Source: Streptomyces bottropensis ATCC 25435 (GTDB lineage Bacteria; Actinomycetota; Actinomycetes; Streptomycetales; Streptomycetaceae). Taken from it: a DNA stretch of 64,000 nt. Both the position numbers and the translations under genes were made by a program. Positions within the stretch are counted from its first letter, which is position 1, and the number at the start of each line of letters is the position of its first letter. The notes under the pieces were generated by a model that saw only the letters and a program-made list of their open reading frames with translations, did no database searches and was not told the origin of the DNA. The stretch is taken from the NCBI RefSeq assembly GCF_000383595.1, contig NZ_KB911581.1:6965519-7029518 (forward strand). Reading direction: 5' to 3'. Shown here piece by piece: positions 56,154 to 64,000 of this stretch.

Positions 56154-57167
56154 CTACTCCCTGCCCGCGGAGGTGAACCGCATGTCCGCGTAGCGGTCGC
56201 CCGCCACCTGGGCCGCTATCGGCTCCAGCAGGGACATGTCGTCCTCGCCGAGGACGATCCGCGTGGCCGCCGTGTTCTCCTCCACCCGGCCCGGCTTGCG
56301 GGTGCCCGGGATGGGGACCACGGGAAGGCCGTGCAGGGGTGCCTGTCGCTGGACCCAGGCCAGGGCGATCTGGCCCGGGGTGGCGCCGTGGGCCTCCGCG
56401 ACCTTGCGGACCGGGTCCAGCAGGGCCGCGTTGGCGGTGGCGTTGTCGCCGGTGAAGCGGGGCTGCTGACGGCGGAAGTCGTCCGCGGTGAGGTCCTCGG
56501 CCTTGGCGAAGGAACCGGTGAGGAAACCGCGGCCCAGCGGCGAGTAGGCGACGAGGGTGACGCCGAGTTCGCGGGCCGCGGGGACGACGCTCGCCTCGAT
56601 GTCGCGGCTGAACAGCGACCACTCGGACTGCAGGGCGGCGATGGGGTGCACGGCGTGGGCCGCGCGCAGTTCGGCGGCCGTGACCTCGCTGAGGCCCAAC
56701 TGCCCGACCTTGCCCTCGCGGACCAGGTCGGCCATGACGCCGACGCTCTCCTCGATGGGCACCTCCACGTCACGGCGGTGCATGTAGTAGAGGTCGATCA
56801 CGTCGACGTCGAGGCGACGCAGACTGCCCTCGACGGACTCCCGTATGTGCGCCTCGTCGTTGCGGATGATCCGCCTCGTCGGGTCTTCGGGGTCGATCGC
56901 CAGACCGAACTTGGTGGCGATGACGACCTCGTCGCGGTGCGCCTTGAAGAAGGGGGAGAGGAACCTCTCGTTCTCCCCGGCGCCGTACGCGTGCGCGGTG
57001 TCGTAGAGCGTGACGCCCAGTTCCAGGGCACGATCCAGCGTGGCCCTGGACTCCGCCGCGTCCGAGGGGCCGTACGCGAAGCTCATGCCCATGCAGCCGA
57101 GGCCCTGTACGCCGACCTCGGGGCCGTCGGAGCCCAGTCGTGCCTTCGCGATCCTGCCGTCCGTCAT
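56154..57167 (-). CDS. Aldo/keto reductase
   Basis: This 337-residue TIM-barrel oxidoreductase has the catalytic set Asp and Tyr in LYDTAHAYGAGENE (about 55-68), Lys in IATKFGLAI and His in YYMHRRDVEVP. The C-terminal block PVVPIPGTRKPGRVEENTAATRI binds NADPH. It resembles the yeast-type AKR13 group, which reduces aldehydes and ketones such as methylglyoxal. Its ATG overlaps the MerR stop by 4 nt (ATGA), so the two are translationally coupled. MerR control by a reactive electrophile is inferred. Confidence 0.92.
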   Translation of the reverse strand: MTDGRIAKARLGSDGPEVGVQGLGCMGMSFAYGPSDAAESRATLDRALELGVTLYDTAHAYGAGENERFLSPFFKAHRDEVVIATKFGLAIDPEDPTRRIIRNDEAHIRESVEGSLRRLDVDVIDLYYMHRRDVEVPIEESVGVMADLVREGKVGQLGLSEVTAAELRAAHAVHPIAALQSEWSLFSRDIEASVVPAARELGVTLVAYSPLGRGFLTGSFAKAEDLTADDFRRQQPRFTGDNATANAALLDPVRKVAEAHGATPGQIALAWVQRQAPLHGLPVVPIPGTRKPGRVEENTAATRIVLGEDDMSLLEPIAAQVAGDRYADMRFTSAGRE

Positions 57168-57658
57168 GAGGCCCTCTCCGACGCCAGGGCCTGCCCGGCG
57201 TCAGCGTAGAAGTTGATCTTTCGGTCGAGCACGTTCAGGGTGTCCCGCAGCTCCGCGATCCGGGACAGGACGTCGTCCCTGGTCGACTTGAGCAGGTCGA
57301 AGCGCTCGGTGTAGGTGTGGTCGCCCTCGCGCACCAGCTCCGCGTAACGGACCATGTCGGCGACCGGCATGCCGGTCAGCCGGAGCTTGCCGACGAGGTC
57401 GAGCCAGTCGAGGTCACGGTTGCGGTAGCGGCGCTGGCCGGTGTGGGAGCGGTCGATGTGCGGCATCAGCCCGATGCGCTCGTACCAGCGCAGCGTGTGC
57501 GCCGTCAGACCGGTGAGGTCCACGACCTCGCTGATCGTGTACCTGTCCTGCCCGTCCGGCCGCCGGGGCTTCAGTGGCGGACCGGCGCAACTGTCGGTAC
57601 CGGCAGTACTCGTGGCACTCGTGGCACTCGGCGTACTCGTGGTCTCCATCACCGTCAT
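57164..57658 (-). CDS. MerR family transcriptional regulator
   Basis: The protein has 164 residues from ATG 57658 (upstream GGGGGG). After a Thr/Ser-rich 30-residue lead, DRYTISEVVDLTGLTAHTLRWYERIGLMPHIDRSHTGQRRYRNRDLDWLDLVGKLRLTGMPVADMVRYAELVREG is a complete MerR winged helix. The C-terminal coiled coil LLKSTRDDVLSRIAELRDTLNVLDRKINFYA follows. No metal-binding Cys cluster is seen, so it is the redox/organic-ligand type. It lies first in an operon with the aldo/keto reductase. The dyad at 57676 matches a MerR operator and is probably autoregulatory. Confidence 0.92.
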   Translation of the reverse strand: MTVMETTSTPSATSATSTAGTDSCAGPPLKPRRPDGQDRYTISEVVDLTGLTAHTLRWYERIGLMPHIDRSHTGQRRYRNRDLDWLDLVGKLRLTGMPVADMVRYAELVREGDHTYTERFDLLKSTRDDVLSRIAELRDTLNVLDRKINFYADAGQALASERAS

Positions 57659-57675
57659 GCCCCCCACGCTAAAAC

Positions 57676-57693
57676 CTTGGAGTGCGCTCGAAG
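57676..57693. promoter_or_regulatory. MerR-type operator in the merR promoter
   Basis: CTTGGAG (57676-57682) and CTCGAAG (57687-57693) form a near-perfect dyad, one mismatch in 7 bp. It lies 18 bp upstream of the MerR ATG within its promoter, a spacing typical of MerR autoregulation. Confidence 0.55.
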
Positions 57694-57742
57694 CAAGCGA
57701 ATCCGGTGAGAAAACACGAGGACGTGACGTGATCCCACTGGT

Positions 57743-57748
57743 TAGCGT
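57743..57748 (+). promoter_or_regulatory. Leaderless -10 element of the GNAT gene
   Basis: TAGCGT ends 6 nt before ATG 57755. Confidence 0.55.
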
Positions 57749-57754
57749 GCGGGC

Positions 57755-58225
57755 ATGAGTCTCGTACGACGCGCCACGGCCGAGGACGCCCGGGAACTGC
57801 TCCGGCTGCGCCAGGTGATGATCGACTCCATGCGGGGTGCGGACCGCTCCACCGACTGGCACGCCGAGTCACTGCCCACCGTACGCCGCCGACTCGCCGA
57901 CCCGGACGGGGACTTCGCGGCCTTCGTGGTCGAGCGTCCGGAGCGGCCGGGCACGCTCGCCGCGCTGGTGGCCGGGACCGTCGACTACCGGATCGGGCGG
58001 GCCGGGAACCCGCACGGCGCGGTGGGCCATGTCTTCAGCGTCGCCACCGACCCGGGCGCCCGCCGCCGGGGGTACGCCCGCGCCTGCATGGACGCGCTCC
58101 TGGACTGGTTCCGTGAACGGGGCGCCGGCCACGTCCACCTCACCGCGTCCCCCGAGGCGGAGCCGCTGTACGCGTCGATGGGCTTCCGGCGCAGATCCGA
58201 CCCCTTGATGCAGCTGGACCTGTGA
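57755..58225 (+). CDS. GNAT family N-acetyltransferase
   Basis: The protein has 156 residues. SLVRRATAEDARELLRLRQVM is a typical GNAT start. VGHVFSVATDPGARRRGYARACMDALLDWFRERGAGHVHLTASPEAEPLYASMGF has the acetyl-CoA loop RRRGYA and the C-terminal YxxxGF strand. The substrate is unknown. TAGCGT 6 nt upstream of ATG 57755 suggests leaderless expression. It is divergent from MerR and followed 20 bp later by the beta-lactamase-like gene. Confidence 0.9.
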   Translation: MSLVRRATAEDARELLRLRQVMIDSMRGADRSTDWHAESLPTVRRRLADPDGDFAAFVVERPERPGTLAALVAGTVDYRIGRAGNPHGAVGHVFSVATDPGARRRGYARACMDALLDWFRERGAGHVHLTASPEAEPLYASMGFRRRSDPLMQLDL

Positions 58226-58231
58226 GCCGCC

Positions 58232-58237
58232 TAGGCT
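58232..58237 (+). promoter_or_regulatory. Leaderless -10 element of the beta-lactamase-like gene
   Basis: TAGGCT ends 7 nt before ATG 58245, so the gene may have its own promoter despite the short gap after GNAT. Confidence 0.45.
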
Positions 58238-58244
58238 CGTGGGC

Positions 58245-59066
58245 ATGTCTCTGCAGAGCCTCGCCTTGATCGAGAACTGGCCGGTTCCCACGGCCGCCGC
58301 GGCCGTCGTCCGGGCGGACGGAACCGTCCTCGGGACCCACGGTCCCCTCGGGCACCGCTTCCCGCTGGCCTCGGTCACCAAGCCGCTCGCCGCGTACGCC
58401 GCGCTGGTCGCGTCCGAGGAGGGGGCGATCGAGCTGGACGAGGCGGCGGGCCCGGCGGGGTCGACCGTGCGGCATCTGCTGGCGCACACGTCGGGGCTGG
58501 CCTTCGACGAGCACCGGGTGACGGCGGTGCCCGGGGAGCGGCGGCTGTACTCCAACGCCGGGTTCGAGGCGCTCGGGGACCATGTGGCCAAGGCGGCGGA
58601 CATGCCGTTCGCGGAGTACGCGCGGCAGGCGGTGCTCGAACCGCTGGGGATGACGTCCACCTCCCTCGACGGTTCCCCGGCCAAGGACGGCGTCTCGACC
58701 GTCGAGGACCTGGCGCGGTTCGCCGCCGAGGTGCAGGCACCCCGGCTGCTGGACCCGCGGACGGTCGCGGAGGCGATGACCGTGCAGTACCCGGGCACGA
58801 AGGGCGTGCTGCCGGGCTACGGACACCAGAACCCCAACGACTGGGGGCTCGGCTTCGAGATCCGGAACTCCAAGACGCCGCACTGGACGGGGACTTCGTC
58901 GTCGCCGGGGACGTTCGGGCACTTCGGGCAGTCGGGGACGTTCCTGTGGATCGATCCCGTGGCGGGGGTGGCGTGTGTCGCGCTGACGGACCGGGCGTTC
59001 GGGCCGTGGGCGGTCGAGGCGTGGACTCCGTTCACGGACGCTGTGCTGGCCGAGGTGCGAGGCTGA
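58245..59066 (+). CDS. Serine hydrolase of the beta-lactamase / D-Ala-D-Ala carboxypeptidase fold
   Basis: The protein has 273 residues without a signal peptide. The nucleophile motif is LASVTKPLAAYAAL (SxxK, Ser about 44). YSNAGFEALGDHVA supplies the YxN motif and GHFGQSGTFLWID the HxG motif, placing it in the class C/EstB-like serine hydrolase family. Being cytoplasmic, it is more likely an esterase or amidase than a cell-wall enzyme. A degenerate copy of its 3' end lies at 61257-61336. ATG 58245 is preferred over GTG 58239 on its leaderless -10. Confidence 0.88.
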   Translation: MSLQSLALIENWPVPTAAAAVVRADGTVLGTHGPLGHRFPLASVTKPLAAYAALVASEEGAIELDEAAGPAGSTVRHLLAHTSGLAFDEHRVTAVPGERRLYSNAGFEALGDHVAKAADMPFAEYARQAVLEPLGMTSTSLDGSPAKDGVSTVEDLARFAAEVQAPRLLDPRTVAEAMTVQYPGTKGVLPGYGHQNPNDWGLGFEIRNSKTPHWTGTSSSPGTFGHFGQSGTFLWIDPVAGVACVALTDRAFGPWAVEAWTPFTDAVLAEVRG

Positions 59067-59089
59067 GGTACTTCTGATCACCGGAGACC

Positions 59090-59497
59090 TCACCCTCCGC
59101 CCGGCGACTTAGCCAGACATTCGAACCACACCGTCTTGCCCCTCCTGTCGGGGTGCGGCTCCACCCCCCAGCGGTCGGTGACCGCCTCGACGAGGAGCAG
59201 GCCACGCCCGCCTTCGGCGAGTGCGTCTCCGGTTGCCGGGACGGGTAGTCGCGAGCAACTGTCGGCGATCTCCACCCGCACGCCATCGCGCCGGAGCAGG
59301 AAACAGGTGCGGCAGCGACGGCCGGGTACGTGCCGGACCACGTTGGCGACGAGTTCCGTCAGCGCCAGTTCGGCCGCGTCGGCCACCTCCGGCATGCCCG
59401 CGCCCGTGAGGTAGAGCCGCAGAATGCGGCGCAGATGCCGGGCCGAGTGCTCGCCCACCGCGAACTCGGCGCGGTACTCGTCCTCGATGTCCGTCAT
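59090..59497 (-). CDS. ATP-binding (anti-sigma-like HATPase) protein
   Basis: This 135-residue protein is a HATPase_c_2 domain. ALTELVANVVRHVPG carries the N-box Asn, VRVEIADSCSRLP the G1-type region and EGGRGLLLVEAVTDRWGV the G2 glycine loop. It resembles anti-sigma kinases of the RsbW/SpoIIAB type. ATG 59497 begins MTDIEDEYRAEF. It is divergent from the XRE-DUF5753 gene, a pairing common in Streptomyces clusters like abaA and whiJ, where the three partner proteins affect development. Whether it phosphorylates anything is unknown. Confidence 0.87.
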   Translation of the reverse strand: MTDIEDEYRAEFAVGEHSARHLRRILRLYLTGAGMPEVADAAELALTELVANVVRHVPGRRCRTCFLLRRDGVRVEIADSCSRLPVPATGDALAEGGRGLLLVEAVTDRWGVEPHPDRRGKTVWFECLAKSPGGG

Positions 59498-59613
59498 GCC
59501 CGTCGTCGGCGGGCCGGCTACGTGATTCACATCACCAGATTGCAACGCTTCGCTTACGATCGACTACACAAAGAAACGAACGCCGCGAGGCGTTGGAGGC
59601 CGGAGGCACCGCA

Positions 59614-60462
59614 GTGGCCAACATCCAATCGCTCGACCCCAGCGCTTCCCCGCTCGACTACTACGGCTGGGAGTTGCGCAGGCAGCGTGAGGCGCACGGC
59701 CTCAAGCAGGGCCAGCTCGGCGAGATCATCTTCTGCACGGGCTCGTTGGTCGGCCAGATCGAGACCACGAAGAAGATTCCCACCCGCGACTTCTCCGAGC
59801 GGGTGGACGCGGCGCTCGGCACGGACGGGGTGTTCTCCCGACTGATCGGCCTCGTGCTGCGCAGCCAACTGCCCAACTGGTTTCAGCCGTACGCGGAGAT
59901 GGAGGCGAAGGCCACGTACATCTCCACGTACCAGGCACAGTTGGTGTACGGACTGCTGCAGACGGAGGAGTACGCGCGGGCGGTGCTGGCCACCGGCATG
60001 CCCGACGATCTCGACGGACTGGTCGCGGCCCGGATGGAGCGCCAGCGCATCCTGGAGCGGGAGCAACCGCCGCTGGCCTGGGCGATCCTCGACGAGGCCG
60101 TGCTGCACCGGCCCATCGGTGGCCGGGAGATCATGCGAGGGCAACTGGCCCGGTTGTTGGAGTTCACCGAGCACCGGTGGATGCGGGTGCAGGTGCTGCC
60201 GAACGTGGCGGGTGAACACGCGAGTCTGGCCGGGTCGTTCAATCTCCTGCGATTCGAGGAGGACCCTGATGTCGTCTACACGGAGGACGTCATCGCCGGT
60301 CACATGACCGCCAACCCTGAGACCATCAGGGAGGCCGCACGCCGTTACGCTCATCTCCAGGCCGCCGCACTGTCCGTTGAAGCTTCGGCGGCGTTGATCA
60401 CCCGTGTGATGGAGGAGCGCTATGGCGAACAGCCCCGATCTGAGGAACGCACAGTGGCGTAA
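59614..60462 (+). CDS. XRE family regulator with DUF5753 (WhiJ/AbaA-type)
   Basis: The protein has 282 residues from GTG 59614, with GGAGGC upstream. The N-terminal helix-turn-helix is YYGWELRRQREAHGLKQGQLGEIIFCTGSLVGQIETTKKIPTRDFSERVDAALG. The DUF5753 domain follows (WFQPYAEMEAKATYISTYQAQLVYGLLQTEEYARAVL, HRWMRVQVLPNVAGEHASLAGSFNLLRF). The family includes WhiJ and related Scr1-type regulators, which act with a DUF397 partner. DUF397 starts within its last codons (60422), overlapping by 41 nt. A neighbouring ATP-binding gene completes the usual triad. The target promoters are unknown. Confidence 0.92.
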   Translation: MANIQSLDPSASPLDYYGWELRRQREAHGLKQGQLGEIIFCTGSLVGQIETTKKIPTRDFSERVDAALGTDGVFSRLIGLVLRSQLPNWFQPYAEMEAKATYISTYQAQLVYGLLQTEEYARAVLATGMPDDLDGLVAARMERQRILEREQPPLAWAILDEAVLHRPIGGREIMRGQLARLLEFTEHRWMRVQVLPNVAGEHASLAGSFNLLRFEEDPDVVYTEDVIAGHMTANPETIREAARRYAHLQAAALSVEASAALITRVMEERYGEQPRSEERTVA

Positions 60463-60616
60463 GTCCAGCTACAGCGGAAACACCGGCGGCGACTGCGTCG
60501 AGGTGGCCGACGGATTCCCCGGTACGGTCCCCGTGCGCGACAGCAAGAACACCGATGGCACCGTCCTGCTCATCCGCCCGGACACCTGGCGGGCCTTCGT
60601 GGACGGGCTCCGCTAG
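60422..60616 (+). CDS. DUF397 protein
   Basis: This 64-residue protein carries the complete DUF397 pattern: DLRNAQWRKSSYSGNTGGDCVEVADGFPGTVPVRDSKNTDGTVLLIRPDTWRAFVDGLR. Its start codon lies inside the XRE gene, a 41-nt overlap that suggests translational coupling. DUF397 proteins partner with XRE-DUF5753 regulators; in WhiJ-type systems the small protein is thought to counteract the repressor. Confidence 0.95.
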   Translation: MANSPDLRNAQWRKSSYSGNTGGDCVEVADGFPGTVPVRDSKNTDGTVLLIRPDTWRAFVDGLR

Positions 60617-60811
60617 AAGGCGCGTGGGTGGCGCCGGAGGCCCCCACGCGGCCTCAGGGTGGTGGTCGGCGAAGGCATGGTGACCGTGCAGTGCCGGGTG
60701 AAGAGCATCCCGCCGGTCCGGTCTCGCCGAGGCCCCGGCGTCGCAAACCCGGCAAGCTCCACGCAAGGACTGCCGAGCCCTTCCTTACCTTCAGAAGCAT
60801 CGCCTGCACCC

Positions 60812-61174
60812 TCATCTGTTGCCGGCGGCTCGCCCGCTGATGTGGGCTTGCAGAAGCTTCACCGCCAGGTCGTGGCCGTAGTGATCAGCCATGTCCATGG
60901 GGGTGCGTCCGTCGGGATCCGCGAGCTGTGGGTCAGCCCCGAAGGCCAGCAGCACGGCGGTGGTATGCACAGTCAACGCCTCGCCGCTCTGCAGGGAGCC
61001 GTCGCCTTCGACGTCGATCGCGTGCGTCAGCAGCGTCCTGTTGCTGCAGATCTCATCGGGATCGGAACCGCCGGCCAGCAACCGGGCCAGAGTCTCCGCA
61101 TCCTCGTGCTCGACCGCGTGATGGGCGGGTGTCCAGTAGTCGTTCACCGAAGCATTCAACCGCCACCGCAACAC
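60812..61174 (-). CDS. Ankyrin-repeat protein
   Basis: The protein has 120 residues from GTG 61174 (alternative GTG 61147). Ankyrin repeats are visible: WTPAHHAVEHEDAETLARLLAGGSDPDEICSNRTLLTHAID (TPAHHAV, LLAGGSDPD) and HTTAVLLAFGADPQLADPDGRTPMDMADHYGHDLAVKLLQAH (LLAFGADPQLADPDGRTPMDMA). About three repeats fit. It is a protein-interaction module with an unknown partner. It sits on the opposite strand between the DUF397 gene and the beta-lactamase remnant and may have arrived with that cassette. Confidence 0.8.
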   Translation of the reverse strand: MLRWRLNASVNDYWTPAHHAVEHEDAETLARLLAGGSDPDEICSNRTLLTHAIDVEGDGSLQSGEALTVHTTAVLLAFGADPQLADPDGRTPMDMADHYGHDLAVKLLQAHISGRAAGNR

Positions 61175-61256
61175 CTCTACCAGCCGTCATCCGCGCCGCC
61201 GGTCACCAATGGAGACGACTTCTTCATCCGCCGACCGGAAACTCAGCCGCCGCGTG

Positions 61257-61336
61257 ACTTCGGTCAGTCGGGGACGTTCCTGTTCGAGACGCGGACTCCG
61301 CTCACGGACACCGCACTGGCCGAGGTCGGACGGTAA
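61257..61336 (+). pseudogene. Degenerate copy of the beta-lactamase-like gene 3' end
   Basis: The DNA encodes FGQSGTFLFETRTPLTDTALAEVGR and a stop, matching the serine hydrolase end at 58245-59066 (FGQSGTFLWID...WTPFTDAVLAEVRG). A block of about 60 nt present in the intact gene is missing. Similarity starts abruptly at ACTTCGG and ends at the stop codon. There is no start or upstream coding match, so this is a remnant and not a gene. Confidence 0.8.
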
Positions 61337-61433
61337 CCACGCCCCGTAGAAGGGCAGTTGAACCATTCGTATAGCCTCCCCCTGCACGTGGGTACACACA
61401 CGCCACAGCAGACGCAGGGTTTCGGGGGAAACG

Positions 61434-63212
61434 ATGGGCGAGGTACGACCGGGCGGGCAGCTCCGTCCGCTGGACGGCAGCGACCCGAGGACCGTGGCGG
61501 GTTACCGGCTCGCAGCGCGGCTCGGCTCGGGCGGCATGGGCACCGTGTACCTGTCGTACACGCCCGGCGGGCACCCCATCGCCCTCAAGACGATCCGGCC
61601 GGAGCTGGGCGAGGATCCCGAGTTCCGCCGCAGGTTCCGGCAGGAGGTGCAGGCAGCCCAGCGGGTGCAGGGTCTGTACACGGCGCCGGTCATCGACTAC
61701 GACACCGAGGGCGCCCAGCCGTGGCTGGCCACCGCCTATGTGCCGGGTCCGTCACTGCACGCGGCCGTCGCCGAGCACGGCGCGCTGCCGGTCTCCTCGG
61801 TCCTGCTGCTGCTCGCCGGGGTGGCGGAAGCGCTGAAGGTGATTCACGCGGCGGGCGTCGTCCACCGTGATCTGAAGCCCTCCAACGTGCTGCTCGCCGC
61901 CGACGGCCCCCGGGTCATCGACTTCGGCATCGCCCGCGCCGCCGACGCCACCGCCCTGACCGGCACCGGTGTCTCCATCGGCACCCCGGCGTTCATGTCG
62001 CCGGAGCAAGCGGCCGGGAGGCCGGTCACGCCCGCGTCGGACGTGTTCGCGCTCGGCCAGGTGGCGGCGTTCGCGGCACGCGGGTCCGGCGCGTACGGCG
62101 ACGGCCCCTCGCACGCCGTGCTGTACCGGATCGTCCACGAGGAGCCCGACCTGAGCGGTCTCGCCGACGAACTCCGGTTCATCGAGCGCTGTCTGGCCAA
62201 GGACCCGGCCGACCGCCCCTCCCCCACCGAGGTCGTCGCCCTCTGCCAGGAGGCGTCGCCCACCCCGCTGGTGCAGTCGGGTACCTGGCTGCCGGAGGCG
62301 ATCGGCGTCGACATCACGCGCCGGGTCTCGGCGTCGGCAGAGTTGCTGGCCGCGCGGAACAAGGCGGCGGCACCGACCACAGCGCCCGCGCCCGTTCCAC
62401 CTACCGCCCCGGTGACCCAGCCGGACGTCCAGGCCACCGGCCACGCCGCACCGTCGGTGCACGCGGGGCCGACCGTGCACGCGGGCCCGGTCACACCGAG
62501 GCCGCCCGCCCCTCAGGCCCCCGCCCCATACGTCGCCCAGCCGGTCCCGCACACAGTGCCGATGTACCACGCGCCGTACTCGCAGCCGCCGCGCACCTGG
62601 CACCCGCAACCACAGGCGCGCCCGTTTCCCCTCCCGCCTCCCAAGAACACCCTGGGGAAGTGGCTGGGTATCGGCGTGGGGACTCTGTCCGCTCTGATGA
62701 CGCTCGGGGGCTGCCTTGCATTCCTGAGTTCGTTCGAGGGCTCGTCGGACGACTCCACGAAAGGCTCCGGAGACAGGAACTCCGCGAACGCCAAGCCCCT
62801 GCCCGATCCCAAACCGGTGTCGTACAAAGGGATCAACATCCCGCTCGACTACTACATCCGGTTCGCGGACTCGCCCCCGAAGCCGATCCACGACTACACG
62901 GCATACAACAGCAGCGAAGCCGACTTCTACTATGACAACCTCAACGGAGACGAGGTGACCAGCCAGAGCAACACGATTGTTCTGCTGAACAACGCCCAAA
63001 AGGGCTCGCTGAAGACTTGCCGCGAGGAGACCCGGTACGCCGACGCTGTCTCGCTCTCCCAGCTTTCCGAGGGCACCCAGCTCTGTGTGCACAGCTCCGG
63101 CCACATCGCCCTAGTCACCTTCAGGGGCACGGCCCCGGAGAACGACCCCAGTGACTACGTCTCCGTGGACATCACGATCTGGCGCAACGCGGAGGAGCCG
63201 ACTGACAGCTGA
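61434..63212 (+). CDS. Transmembrane Ser/Thr protein kinase
   Basis: The protein has 592 residues. The N-terminal kinase domain (24-270) has LGSGGMGTVYL (Gly loop), LKTI with Lys 52, VVHRDLKPSNVLL (His-Arg-Asp 144-146) and VIDFGIARA (DFG 163-165). A Pro/Ala/Gln/His-rich juxtamembrane linker (about 310-400) leads to one transmembrane helix (GVGTLSALMTLGGCLAFLSSF). The outside domain (about 425-592) has a Ser/Asp-rich start and ends VRYADAVSLSQLSEGTQLCVHSSGHIALVTFRGTAPEN, a possible sensor with a Cys pair. It is a Hanks-type receptor kinase with an unknown signal. Confidence 0.93.
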   Translation: MGEVRPGGQLRPLDGSDPRTVAGYRLAARLGSGGMGTVYLSYTPGGHPIALKTIRPELGEDPEFRRRFRQEVQAAQRVQGLYTAPVIDYDTEGAQPWLATAYVPGPSLHAAVAEHGALPVSSVLLLLAGVAEALKVIHAAGVVHRDLKPSNVLLAADGPRVIDFGIARAADATALTGTGVSIGTPAFMSPEQAAGRPVTPASDVFALGQVAAFAARGSGAYGDGPSHAVLYRIVHEEPDLSGLADELRFIERCLAKDPADRPSPTEVVALCQEASPTPLVQSGTWLPEAIGVDITRRVSASAELLAARNKAAAPTTAPAPVPPTAPVTQPDVQATGHAAPSVHAGPTVHAGPVTPRPPAPQAPAPYVAQPVPHTVPMYHAPYSQPPRTWHPQPQARPFPLPPPKNTLGKWLGIGVGTLSALMTLGGCLAFLSSFEGSSDDSTKGSGDRNSANAKPLPDPKPVSYKGINIPLDYYIRFADSPPKPIHDYTAYNSSEADFYYDNLNGDEVTSQSNTIVLLNNAQKGSLKTCREETRYADAVSLSQLSEGTQLCVHSSGHIALVTFRGTAPENDPSDYVSVDITIWRNAEEPTDS

Positions 63213-63218
63213 CCGCCC

Positions 63219-63878
63219 TCACTCCCCAAGCTCCCACACCAGTACCTCGGCCGGGGTGGAGACGGCGACCAGCTCCAGCCCCTTCTCCCCCTCGGCCCGC
63301 ACCGAGTCCCCGGACTCCAGCCGGTGCGGCCCCAGCCCCACCACACCCCGTACGACGTGCACGTACGCCCGTGCCACGTCGGGTACCTCGGCCCGCTCCC
63401 CCGCCGTCCCGAGCCGCCGGACGTGCAGCATCGCGCCAGCCTCGGGGACGGCGTACGGGGTGGAGTCGGCGATGCCGCGGACGATCTCGTACGCGGGATC
63501 GCCGCCGGGGTCCAGGGGGGCCAGCCACATCTGTACGAAGGTGAGGGGCACCGGGCCGTCGTTGCGCTCGACGTGCCGCACCCCGCCCGCCGAGCTGAGC
63601 CGCTGGACGTCACCGGGGCGGACGACCGTCTCGTGGCCGGTGGTGTCACGGTGGGTCAGCTCGCCCTCGACGACCCAGGTGACGATCTCGGTGTGACTGT
63701 GCGGATGCTCGTCGAACCCGGCACCGGGAGCGAGCCGCTCCTCGTTGCAGGCGATCACCGCACCGAAGCGGAGGTTGTCGGGGTCGTAGTGCGCGCCGAA
63801 GGAGAAGGCGTGCAGCGAGGCGATCCCGGCCTCCGGGTCTCCCCCGGGGTAGCGCGCGCCGGCGCGCCGCAACTCCAT
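63219..63878 (-). CDS. Pirin family protein (bicupin)
   Basis: This 219-residue protein has the pirin start MELRRAGARYPGGDPEAGIASLHAFSFGAHYDPDNLRFG and the cupin metal site HPHSHTEIVTWVVEGELTHRD (HxHxxxE). The second cupin half, MLHVRRLGTAGERAEVPDVARAYVHVVRGVVGLGPHRLESGDSVRAEGEKG, completes the bicupin. Pirins are metal-binding proteins, and some show quercetinase activity or redox sensing; the role here is unknown. GTG 63881 is an alternative start. It is convergent with the kinase gene, 6 bp away. The remaining sequence to 64000 shows no clear gene. Confidence 0.9.
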   Translation of the reverse strand: MELRRAGARYPGGDPEAGIASLHAFSFGAHYDPDNLRFGAVIACNEERLAPGAGFDEHPHSHTEIVTWVVEGELTHRDTTGHETVVRPGDVQRLSSAGGVRHVERNDGPVPLTFVQMWLAPLDPGGDPAYEIVRGIADSTPYAVPEAGAMLHVRRLGTAGERAEVPDVARAYVHVVRGVVGLGPHRLESGDSVRAEGEKGLELVAVSTPAEVLVWELGE

Positions 63879-64000
63879 CACGGACTCACGGTATCCCTCC
63901 GACCGCCCACCTCGGTCCTCGGCTTCGTATCCGGGTCTACCGCCCCCGACCCACGCCCCCTCCGGCGCACGGCACATCCCGCCCCGGCCGACGTACACGC

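Noticed and set aside
53980..56622. 880-codon open frame on the minus strand
   Set aside because: It is antisense to the DUF1023 and DUF4429 genes, both of which have clear domains. Its composition is a shadow translation.
60659..61336. 225-codon plus-strand frame ending in the hydrolase-like sequence
   Set aside because: Only the last 25 codons resemble a protein; the rest is antisense to the ankyrin gene. It is reported as a pseudogene fragment instead.

Overview
The window is high-GC actinobacterial chromosome. GC-rich codon third positions, many GTG/TTG starts, leaderless genes and families such as DUF397/XRE-DUF5753 pairs, DUF3052 and a homodimeric pyruvate dehydrogenase E1 all point to Streptomyces. 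One tRNA (Val, anticodon TAC) is present. No prophage, IS element, rRNA or CRISPR array was seen.

Layout. 1-2.0 kb: the 5' part of a steroid-type thiolase divergent from a CYP125-like P450; their shared intergenic region holds two KstR-like motifs. 2.0-13.7 kb: assorted genes, including a GT87/PAP2 membrane protein, a DUF2330 protein, an O-methyltransferase, an FHA protein, DUF1992, two paralogous envelope genes, a GNAT enzyme, an MFS pump with a C-terminal winged-helix domain, a peptidoglycan-binding membrane protein and an ABM monooxygenase. 13.7-26.8 kb: an HxlR regulator with a divergent imine-reductase-like gene, HAD phosphatase, GDT1-family transporter, secreted HNH nuclease, PhoD phosphatase, FAD/NAD(P)-binding protein, DoxX, a DedA-like protein, DUF2277, a ketopantoate-reductase-like enzyme and a LysR regulator. 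26.9-36.5 kb: tRNA-Val, a DUF4097 lipoprotein, a coiled-coil protein, DUF4383, then three envelope genes in a row (amidase_6, polysaccharide deacetylase, class A PBP), followed by FmdB and DedA.

36.5-45.6 kb is a tellurium-resistance (Ter) stress locus: a CitE-like aldolase, a PRTase-TRSP-StiP-PELOTA fusion and a HAD phosphatase form one tight operon. Divergent to it is a TerD with a repeat tail, and beside it lie TerA-like, TerC/DUF475 and two tandem TerD genes. This is the most system-like part of the window. 45.7-49.9 kb holds AhpE-type peroxiredoxin, DUF3052 and divergent aceE, an order also known from mycobacteria.

50-64 kb: a K+ channel, a DUF4190-like protein, an MFS pump with divergent TetR, DUF1023 hydrolase, DUF4429, a MerR/aldo-keto reductase operon, GNAT, a beta-lactamase-fold hydrolase, a WhiJ/AbaA-type triad (ATP-binding, XRE-DUF5753, DUF397), an ankyrin protein, a decayed copy of the beta-lactamase 3' end, a Ser/Thr kinase and a pirin.

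Recurring themes. At least ten genes have a TAnnnT-like -10 hexamer ending 6 nt before the start codon, which suggests leaderless transcripts. A dispersed repeat occurs at least five times and in one place encodes a protein tail. Start codons were chosen by Shine-Dalgarno sites, leaderless promoters and family N-termini; all functional calls rest on motif recognition without database searches.
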